Shown in pieces: positions 55,304 to 64,000 of a stretch of DNA of 64,000 nucleotides; the stretch's first letter is position 1; each line of letters opens with the position of its first letter. A program made the position numbers and the translations under genes. Source of the stretch: Halichondria panicea (Eukaryota > Porifera > Demospongiae > Suberitida > Halichondriidae); contig NC_087388.1 of NCBI RefSeq assembly GCF_963675165.1, forward strand, positions 970,800 through 1,034,799. Reading direction: 5' to 3'. Below the pieces are notes generated by a model. That model was not told where the DNA came from, did not search any database, and saw only the letters and a program-made list of their open reading frames with translations.

Positions 55304-55785
55304 ATTAGATACGTAATCTTATCGTGTGTGTGTGTGCCTTTATTCTATTTTTCAATTTTGTATATAATTGCTTTTCCCTCTTTATTACGTCAACAACAAT
55401 GATGTTTGCTTATAATAATTATGATCACTTGGTTACATGCACATGTGCTACTGTACTCTAGAATTAACTGCAAAAAATTAACGGGACAACAAATTTGTGA
55501 GCAAAAACTGTTTTCCAATTATGTAATATTGCTTTGCTCTCTTTATTACGTCAACATGGTGAATAATTATGATCCTTTGGTTACATGCATGTGTGCTATA
55601 GCCTCGATACCAGGCCGCACCTCCTCAAAAAGTACTAGTGGGAGGTCAACTAGTGAAGGAGGCTAGTGTACTACTGTACTCTGGAATGAACTTCTTGTCA
55701 TTGACACATTATTTTAATCATGGTAAATAGTGGTTGAAAAAAGACAACTGTACAAACATAACAGGCAACATTAATTTTGCTATGG
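55304..55785. other. Convergent intergenic region with internal near-duplicate
   Basis: Facing 3' ends of FEM1 and DUS2. TTATTACGTCAACA and TGGTTACATGCA recur about 165 bp apart (55380-55450 and 55545-55595), indicating an old direct duplication. A 67-bp TAGCCTC element lies at 55599-55665. No gene is seen. Confidence 0.6.
55599..55665. mobile_element. 67-bp TAGCCTC-family element
   Basis: Begins TAGCCTCGATACCAGGCCGC and ends AGTGAAGGAGGCTA. The flanks are GTGTGCTA on the left and GTGTACTA on the right, a near-match that may be a worn duplication. Lies between FEM1 and DUS2. Confidence 0.78.
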
Positions 55786-57987
<2,202 letters not shown>

Positions 57988-58047
57988 TTAAAATCTATTC
58001 TACGTTTTTGAGTGGTAATGATCCTTAGATGTTGATACCATTTAATT

Positions 58048-58092
58048 TAGCCTCGATTTCAGACCGCACTAAAGGCCTTGTGAAAGAGGCTA
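58048..58092. mobile_element. 45-bp TAGCCTC-family element
   Basis: Begins TAGCCTCGATTTCAGACCGC and ends GGCCTTGTGAAAGAGGCTA. The flanking 9-mers CATTTAATT and CTTTCAATT agree at seven of nine positions, a worn target duplication. Confidence 0.75.
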
Positions 58093-58124
58093 CTTTCAAT
58101 TTTGATTCGAGCCCCTCCCACTTA

Positions 58125-58413
58125 GACTCGCAAGCCGTCACTGTTGCAGGCGAACAGTAGACTGGTCAAACTCCGTGTTGAGACTCGTGTTGCACAGTCA
58201 GCATATCAGAAAATATTTTAAGTGGCTGCGGTTTTCGTGACGTCAGTATACTGCATGTGATACGTAGAGTTTTTTAGTGAAACGTCACTATCGTTGATCT
58301 TGTGGTAACCGCATGCGGTTAGTTGCCACAAATATCGTGGCAAACGTTACACGAGTCTCAACACGGAGTTTGACCAGTCTACTGTTCGCCTGCACAGTGA
58401 CGGCTTGCGAGTC
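58125..58413. mobile_element. 289-bp MITE with ~70-bp inverted ends
   Basis: The left end GACTCGCAAGCCGTCACTG and the right end CAGTGACGGCTTGCGAGTC are near-perfect inverted repeats for about 70 bp, including GGTCAAACTCCGTGTTGAG. TA flanks both sides, as with Tc1/mariner-type insertions. The core is non-coding. Confidence 0.88.
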
Positions 58414-58862
58414 TACCTCCCACTACTGTTAGCTATCTATATACCGGTATGTACTAGTCTAGTTGGGCGGAGTCCAACCAACGCTTCGCTCATGGTTGGG
58501 TATCAGTACTGTGTTTTGCAAGTTGCTTGTCATTGTGCACAGTAAATGGGCGTTGTCTCTGTAGTACTACTGAGTCTGTAGTAAAGTGAATGTGTCTATT
58601 CAGCAAAAAAAATTAATTTGCTAACTTAGTTAGCTAAGCTGTTATAGTGTATATGCACATGCAGTACTCTGTTGACTGCTATACTTCTGTTGATTTGAGC
58701 CAGTATGGCAGTTGTTTTAGTTAGAAGTGCACTAAAAGAGCAGGTAGAAATTAGAGGACATAGAGAGTCAGCACATTCCTGATTAAATCTAGTAACCACA
58801 GTAGTACTATAGACAACACCAATTTACTGTGCACAATGACAAGCAACTTGCAAAACACAGTA

Positions 58863-59520
58863 CATGTACACGTAACAGTTTTGTTCCCACTGCAAGAAAT
58901 TTGCAGCCCAATCAGATTGCTGCGTTCAAGTGGGAAACCTTACAGCTCAATTTAGCTGACAAGGCAAGCTGGGACACTGTATTTTAGCTGTATTTCTCTG
59001 CCACCTGTCTGGAGAATGCAGAAACAGCTCCTGCTGGATATCTAGGCTACTAGAAAAGAAGCATCTATGAATGAAGCTTGAACAGTAGTATCTTTGTATT
59101 AATTAATTAAAAGGACTTGTCTTTGTTTTAAGTTTTGTTGTGCTACCAATCTAAGATTAGATTATTAGTTTGGACAAAACCTGTGATATGTATGCCTTCT
59201 TTGGTCTTCGAAAAGCTTCTCCAGAAGCCTTGGGGTAGTCTTATAGCTGGCTGTACCTCTCTTTGTGCTAGATGTCTAACTATTATGAAAAATTTTATTT
59301 CTGCCTGTACTAAATCTAGGTTACAGTATTCTTCTACTTTCTCTAAGAGTCTGAGGTCTTTCTTGAATTCCAAAACAACTATAGCTAGATCCAGGCAGCT
59401 AGAATAGCCATCCATTGATTTCTTTATATCGCACCCCTGAGCCATGCGGTTGTCAGCCACTTAAGATTAAACAATATTCATACTCTGTCTCAAGTACCAG
59501 TGGAACAAAACTGCTACATG
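58863..59520. mobile_element. 658-bp element inserted at TA in the outer element's right arm
   Basis: Ends are inverted: CAGTTTTGTTCCCACTG near the left end and CAGTGGAACAAAACTG near the right, with CATGTA / TACATG at the tips. TA flanks both sides (58861-58862 and 59521-59522), splitting the outer element's arm. It contains a 105-codon open frame on the minus strand. Confidence 0.7.
59143..59460 (-). CDS. Unrecognised 105-residue open frame inside the 658-bp element
   Basis: The frame starts MADNRMAQGCDIKKSMDGYS and contains DLAIVVLEFKKDLRLLEKVE and FFIIVRHLAQREVQPAI. The composition is protein-like, with heptad-like Leu/Ile spacing, but I recognise no domain or transposase motif. It fills half of the element. 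It could be a captured exon, part of a transposase, or chance. Confidence 0.3.
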   Translation of the reverse strand: MADNRMAQGCDIKKSMDGYSSCLDLAIVVLEFKKDLRLLEKVEEYCNLDLVQAEIKFFIIVRHLAQREVQPAIRLPQGFWRSFSKTKEGIHITGFVQTNNLILDW

Positions 59521-60044
59521 TACTGATACCCGTACCCTAGCCTCCTTCGCAGCCTCTCCTTTTTCTGTTCTTTGTCACAGAAGAGAAAATTGGAGGAACA
59601 AAGAAAGAAAGAAGGAAGCAACTAAGAAAAAGGAGAGCCTGCCTTGCTAAGTCGCGTGATCCCCTACTGACGTAGACAAATTTTAACGAGTGTGGGCGAG
59701 AGAAAACCTCAATAACTGTCCTCCCGATCCCACACAGTACTTGGAGCGCATTTACCAGGAACATAATCTGTTATAAACAGTACAGTACAGTGCAGTAGAG
59801 TCAGCTTTCGTGAGACCTTTAGTCAGTATAGAGGAAGTATGAAAGACTAGAGTAATAATTATATCTACTAATCAAGTGGGTCTGTTCTGAACTCAGGAAA
59901 AAAAACTGAGCTAAATTTAGATATTTAGTCTCTTTAGTCTTTACTTGGTAAGCCCTTGTCTACGTCTACGATGTCTCCACGCTTGATTCTGGCTTACTAT
60001 CTACGATGCTAACAGCTTTTATTTAGAGTTTGCAATGCGTAGGC

Positions 60045-61155
60045 TAGCCTCGATTCCAGGCCGCTGAGAAAGGCGGCCTGGTATACACTGTTTACGCATG
60101 CGCCAGAATTACCAAGAATCTTGGTAATCGTAAATTGTAGTATATTTATCAGTATTCTTATTCCGCATTTAGTTGTAAAACATTGATATCCGTTTCATTT
60201 ATAATGATGTCATTGAAAAAAGAAATCTAGTCCAAGTTGTGTAATGGCTGCTACCTTCTCTTCTGCTCTCGCGTACAAGTTATCCTGTGTTGGAAAACCA
60301 GGTCTAGTCTTGAAAGACAAGCAGCTGGAGGTGTTGAAGTGTCTGTACGCTGGTGTTTATGTGGGTACCGTACCGACCGGCTATGGCAAGTCCCAGAGCA
60401 AGTCCATCTGCTTTCCAGACACTCCCTTTCTTGATTGATGTGAAGCTTGACAGGACCAGTGCACCTCTCTCTGAAAGAAGTGTTGTGATGAAAGAAGTGT
60501 TGTGATGGTGATTTCTCCTCTTGTTTCTCTGAGTGAAGCCATCTTCAAAGTGTTAGTGTGTCTGTTCGACGTTCAGTGCCATTCTCTCTGGAAGGAAGTA
60601 TTGTTGTGACATTTGCCGAAAATTGGTCACAGAGTAAGTACGTGGTATCTGATCCGAGAACTGTGTGGCCTGAATGTGTCTACAATCCGAGGGACTTGTG
60701 TGTATCCGATCCGAGGGACTTGTTGCTTGAGTGTGTATCCGGACTTGTTGCTTGAGTGTGTATTAATGGATAGTGCTTCAATCTATTGTGTGAATCAATA
60801 AGTAGTCCTCACATTATGTTACGTCACAGCCACTGTACTTATCCACATTTATTTTTTACCCACAGGTTTAACTAATTTCTTATGAGATTAACTTGTCGCC
60901 TGAGTGTGTATCCGATCCGAGCCTCAAGTTAATGAATAAATCTACAGAGCTGATGTTTTACTTAGCTGTCTCTGTCTACAGTATATACAGAGAGGTAGCC
61001 TCTCCTTTTTCTTTTTTCTGTTCTTTATCACAATAAGATAAAATACTGTTTTAACGTTCAATGAGATAAAATACGGTGAATAATAAATTAATTGTCCACC
61101 CACGCGCCAACAGTAAATACCAGGCCCACTATTCAAGGGGCTGGAGTCGAGGCTA
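60045..61155. mobile_element. 1.1-kb TAGCCTC element carrying a helicase gene fragment
   Basis: The left end TAGCCTCGATTCCAGG and the right end CTGGAGTCGAGGCTA are inverted. GGCCTGGTATACACTGTTTA on the left pairs with AACAGTAAATACCAGGCC on the right. The flanking 9-mer TGCGTAGGC is identical on both sides (60036-60044 and 61156-61164). The interior has a RecQ-like helicase fragment at about 60244-60540. Nine-base duplications and gene capture recall Mutator-type (Pack-MULE) elements; no transposase is seen. Confidence 0.85.
60244..60540 (+). pseudogene. RecQ-like helicase fragment, broken
   Basis: A 64-codon frame begins MAATFSSALAYKLSCVGKPG and includes VLKDKQLEVLKCLYAG and the Walker A-like VPTGYGKS. 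It resembles RecQ helicases from motif 0 to motif I (LKPEQ...LPTGYGKS). The frame ends at 60438. About 70 bp on, in another frame, VVMVISPLVSL is recognisable as motif Ia. With only the first ATPase motifs left, no helicase function is possible. It lies wholly inside the 60045-61155 element, so it is best read as a captured host-type gene piece, or as the relic of a gene the element family once used. Confidence 0.75.
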
Positions 61156-61822
61156 TGCGTAGGCATGCTGTAGCTTTTTGCTCTGTCAGGCTCCGCCCAG
61201 CTAGTGATTGCCCACATTCATTTTCACTCGTCTACCGTCACGCGACTTAGCAAGGCAGGCTCTCCTTTTTCTTAGTCTCTTCCTTCTTTCTTTCTTTGTT
61301 CCTCCAATTTGTCCCGTATTTTATCCTATTGAACTACAGTGACAAAGAACAGAAAAAGGAGAGGCTGCGAAGGAGGCTACTGATACCCAACCCAGAGCGC
61401 AGCGTTGGTTGGACTCCGCCCAACTATATATATATGTACATGAAAAAACAAGCCCTGAACAAGCATTGAACAAGCTACCAAGCAGCCTGCAAGACTGCAT
61501 CAATAGGTAAACAAACCCGCTGCTTGCAGCCATAGGCATAGTAAATAACTGATACTCTACAGGGTGTCGTTTTAGTTTGTATAAAAAGCATTGATGTTTA
61601 GGCTACTCCAGGAAGTTCATCAATAGCAAACGGGCAGGTGAATTTTTTCTTTATTGATAACTCATTGTGTTTCGCCTTTATTATGAATATATAATTATAA
61701 CTGAATAGCATTTACGCACTATCTTATGCCACGTAGACCATTGTGCGCATGCGTGGTAGAAATAGAATCAAGGAAATTATGATGCGGGCACAGTGAACCA
61801 GAAACCGTTGAAAACCAAATTA

Positions 61823-62680
61823 TACGGTGGCCCTGAGTGCTACTCTAGTTGATAGTTCATACTTGATAGTTCAAATGCCTAGTTGGTAGTTCGCAGTTGC
61901 TACTTGATAGTTCAACCGCGTAGTTGGTAGTTCGCATTTGCTACTTGATAGTTCAAATGCCTAGTTGGTAGTTCGCAGTTGCTAGTTGGCAGTTGGGAGT
62001 TGGCAGTTAGTAGTTGGCAGTTGGCAGTTGGGAGTTGGCAGTTGGTAGTTGGCGCAGTTGGCAGTTGGCAGTTGGCAGTTGGCAGTTGGTAGTTCGTGAC
62101 CTTTAAACTTCCCAACGAACTAATTAATGCCAGGAATTATCTTAAGCCTTCATTGATGGGGGCAAGCCCTACTTATACATTGTATAGTGGACACACGTTA
62201 GTGCCGTCTGAGGCCAGTAAACTTAAAAGACTACATCTTATACGCCAGTTAGCAAATGTTGTAATAGATCTTTGCACTCCCTCTAATCTTTTAACCATAA
62301 CTTTAAATGGCCTCAATAGAATCTAAGATTTGCCATGCAAAACCTGTTTCTATAATGCTCCCCCCCCCGTACTAGGAATATAGGTGCATGGGGATTAGAC
62401 TTTAAATTACCTCCCTACCTAGATGTGTAGACTCTACATATAAAGATTAATATTGCCGTCTTAGGCCAGCTAGATCTATTGGTGTCAGTATCATAATTTT
62501 AACTTACATAAAAGCAGGCTAATTATTGTTGCAAAGTTAAAGGTTATACGAACTACTAACTATATACCAACTGCCAACTGCGAACTACCAACTCCCAACT
62601 CCCAACTGCGAACTACCAACTCCCAACTGCCAACTACCAACTGCCAACTACCAACTAGAGTAGCACTCAGGGCCACCGTA
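61823..62680. mobile_element. 858-bp element with subterminal AGTTGGCAGTTGG repeats
   Basis: The left end TACGGTGGCCCTGAGTGCTA and the right end TAGCACTCAGGGCCACCGTA are perfect inverted repeats that continue through CTCTAGTTG. The 6-mer AAATTA flanks both sides (61817-61822, 62681-62686). Inside each end lie tandem 7-10 bp repeats: TAGTTGGTAGTTCGCAGTTG and GGCAGTTGGGAGTTGGCAG on the left, with the inverted form (CCAACTGCCAACTACC) on the right. The core (62100-62560) has a 76-codon frame, MTFKLPNELINARNYLKPSL, that I do not recognise. Confidence 0.88.
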
Positions 62681-62817
62681 AAATTATCACACCAAGTCTT
62701 AGAGTGGCAGTTGATATAAAGAGTTGAACAGCAGTCGATGTTCATAAAATCATAAATTTATAACAATACCCCAAATTACTAATTGCTATCTCAAATAAGT
62801 ACGACTATATATAGTAG

Positions 62818-63139
62818 CAAGAGTTTATGATAGAGAGAGAGTATCGAACGTAGGCATACTGTGTATCAGATGTATGCGGAGAGTAACGTGACTTCCTGTA
62901 TCTGTCACAAGCTTGGAATTTGCACACTGACCAATCCAGTGTGGGTGATGTAATCTATCAAGAAAGTAGATTACATCACCCACACTTGGATGGGTTGATA
63001 GATGACATCACCCACGCTTGGATTGGTCAGTGTGCAAATTCCAAGCTTGTGACAGATACAGGAAGTCACGTTACTCTCCGCATACATCTGATGTACAGTA
63101 TGCCTACGTTCGATACTCTCTCTCTATCATAAACTCTTG
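62818..63139. mobile_element. 322-bp hairpin MITE, CAAGAG ends, 7-bp target duplication
   Basis: The left end CAAGAGTTTATGATAGAGAG and the right end CTCTCTATCATAAACTCTTG begin arms of about 130 bp that are almost perfectly inverted (AAGCTTGGAATTTGCACACT on the left, AGTGTGCAAATTCCAAGCTT on the right). The direct 7-mer ATAGTAG flanks both sides (62811-62817, 63140-63146). Inner GTGGGTGATGTAATCTA / TAGATTACATCACCCAC forms another stem. High arm identity implies recent insertion. Confidence 0.92.
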
Positions 63140-63212
63140 ATAGTAGCCTTGGGTCACAGAAATCATTACTTGTAGATGTAGACTGTATACATGTGTTTGA
63201 TAAATAAATAAT

Positions 63213-63359
63213 TAACCCAAGGCAAGTGGGCAGATACGGGTTATATAATTATAGTAGTCTGTTGGTATGTGTGTGTGTGTCCATGATTCTGAGTCTGCTC
63301 ACCTGGATGCTATGGCACTGCGTTTGCAGCATGGATATAGCCTCAACAAACAAGTTATT
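63213..63359. repeat. Second copy of the TAACCCGAGG dispersed repeat
   Basis: TAACCCAAGGCAAGTGGGCA here parallels TAACCCGAGGCGCGTCGGG at 22981. Both go on with GAGTCTGCTCACCTGG, GCATGGATA and ACAAGTTATT. The copy here has an extra GT run. It may extend to about 63400. Confidence 0.68.
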
Positions 63360-63627
63360 GCGAGAGGCATTAGCACAGCGCAGCGCTTGTACCACTCGTA
63401 GCAATGCAAGCTAATAGGATGATGTGGTCGGACTACATCCTGTGTAATAATTATCATCCAGATATATTTACCACATCCTGCGTGATATTTATACTACCCA
63501 CGCATGTACTGTACTTACAACAGTAGTACGCATTAGTTATTGCCCAGCACATGCCAAATATTGCACTGGAGCAACATAATGCCCGAGGGCCGCAGTGCAA
63601 CATGCCATATATTGCACTGCATTATAC

Positions 63628-63864
63628 CAAGGGCGTATGAAGAGAAGAGGGCATGCAACTACATCCTATTACAAATGGGCAGGGGTTTATGTCTAAAAAT
63701 AGTAAAGAATGTATTGCACGTGCACTTTATACTCTTTATTCCCTAGTGGGCGGTGGCTAAACATGGCTAAATATAGCATATCCTGCTGACTCATCAATAA
63801 TATGATGCATACAGTATACATGTACATTGTGAGTTGCATGCCCTCTTCTCTTCATACGCCCTTG
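63628..63864. mobile_element. 237-bp MITE, CAAGGG ends, 7-bp target duplication
   Basis: The left arm CAAGGGCGTATGAAGAGAAG and right arm CTTCTCTTCATACGCCCTTG are perfect inverted repeats for about 33 bp, continuing AGGGCATGCAACT. The 7-mer ATTATAC flanks both sides (63621-63627, 63865-63871). CAAG tips and a 7-bp duplication are shared with the 62818 element, which suggests a common superfamily. Confidence 0.9.
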
Positions 63865-63867
63865 ATT

Positions 63868-64000
63868 ATACCGTATAGCGCGAAATTTTCAAGGCACTAT
63901 ATATTTCGTGGATTGGCCTCTAAAAGCATTTCGTTGCACAATGTTCGTGGAATGACTGCGCCACGCCTTAAAATCTTTGCACGTTATAGCAGATAATTCT
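63868..64000. mobile_element. TACCGTATAGCG element, truncated by the window end
   Basis: Starts TACCGTATAGCGCGAAATTT and continues TATTTCGTGGATTGGCC and TCGTGGAATGACTGCGCCAC. The start matches the intronic elements at 6758 and 6965. The other end lies outside the window. Confidence 0.6.

Larger units (their letters stand above)
59538..61379. mobile_element. TAGCCTCC-ended element with ~120-bp inverted arms
   Basis: The left arm TAGCCTCCTTCGCAGCCTCT (59538) pairs with the right arm AGAGGCTGCGAAGGAGGCTA (to 61379). Both arms share TTTTTCTGTTCTTTGTCAC and GCCTTGCTAAGTCGCGTGA. The 9-mer CTGATACCC lies on both sides (59523-59531 and 61380-61388), with six extra bases GTACCC at the left. It is about 0.7 kb once the inner element at 60045-61155 is discounted. 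Confidence 0.78.
58461..61425. mobile_element. Outer element of a four-level transposon nest
   Basis: The left end AGTTGGGCGGAGTCCAACCA (58461) and the right end TGGTTGGACTCCGCCCAACT (to 61425) are inverted repeats flanked by TA. The left arm runs on as GGGTATCAGTACTGTGTTTT. The matching right arm is split in three: GCAACTTGCAAAACACAGTA to 58862, TACTGATACCC from 59521, and CAACCCAGAGCGCAGCG from 61388. The splits are explained by later insertions at 58863-59520 and 59538-61379. Without them the element is under 0.5 kb and largely a hairpin. Confidence 0.78.

Noticed and set aside
58000-64000. Possible retroviral, LTR or Polinton remains in the gene-poor end
   Set aside because: No reverse transcriptase, integrase, capsid or LTR signature was seen; all repeats found have inverted ends and short target duplications of DNA elements.

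Overview
The window reads as nuclear DNA of an early-branching animal with a compact genome, most likely a sponge. That is inference from gene content and architecture; no species marker was seen. Nineteen protein-coding genes sit almost end to end from 1 to 58 kb. Nearly all are split by GT-AG introns of 50-300 bp, with many GT/CA microsatellites in the introns. The products are animal-type: RGS22, CEP192, Acinus, HERPUD, TRIM71/LIN-41, FEM1, ANKRD27/VARP, VPS9D1 and Regnase/N4BP1.

Layout. 0-15 kb: RGS22-like (-), Derlin (+), CCNDBP1-like (-), ZDHHC3/7-like palmitoyltransferase (-), and a 19-exon WD-repeat protein of WDR97/WDR87 type (+). 15-26 kb: a dual-specificity phosphatase (-), a Regnase-like RNase with an N4BP1-like N-terminus (+), SLC35C2 (+), and a fused adenine deaminase-LOG enzyme (+). 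25.8-41.7 kb: VPS9D1 (-), Acinus (-), SPD-2/CEP192 (+), GCSH (-). 41.9-58 kb: HERPUD (+), TRIM71-like (+), MCAT (-), ANKRD27 (+), FEM1 (+), DUS2 (-). 58-64 kb: no intact gene recognised; this stretch is packed with inverted-repeat DNA transposon remnants.

Six divergent gene pairs share start-to-start gaps of about 80-240 bp, so bidirectional promoters look like the local rule. Functional links are loose. Derlin and HERPUD both act in ER-associated degradation. VPS9D1 and ANKRD27 are both VPS9-domain Rab GEFs. MCAT and GCSH both serve mitochondrial ACP/lipoate metabolism. The WD-repeat gene has an RFX-type X-box just upstream, which fits a ciliary role.

Most notable: (1) the adenine deaminase-LOG fusion, a candidate one-protein route from AMP to hypoxanthine; (2) the N4BP1-type N-terminus on a Regnase-type nuclease; (3) a family of very small elements with TAGCCTC ends and 9-bp target duplications. 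One copy is inserted in frame in an RGS22 exon, one sits in an 89-bp tandem array in a VPS9D1 intron, and a 1.1-kb copy carries a broken RecQ-like helicase fragment inside a four-level nest of elements.

All exon calls were made by eye from reading frames, splice signals and remembered family sequences; no alignment was run.
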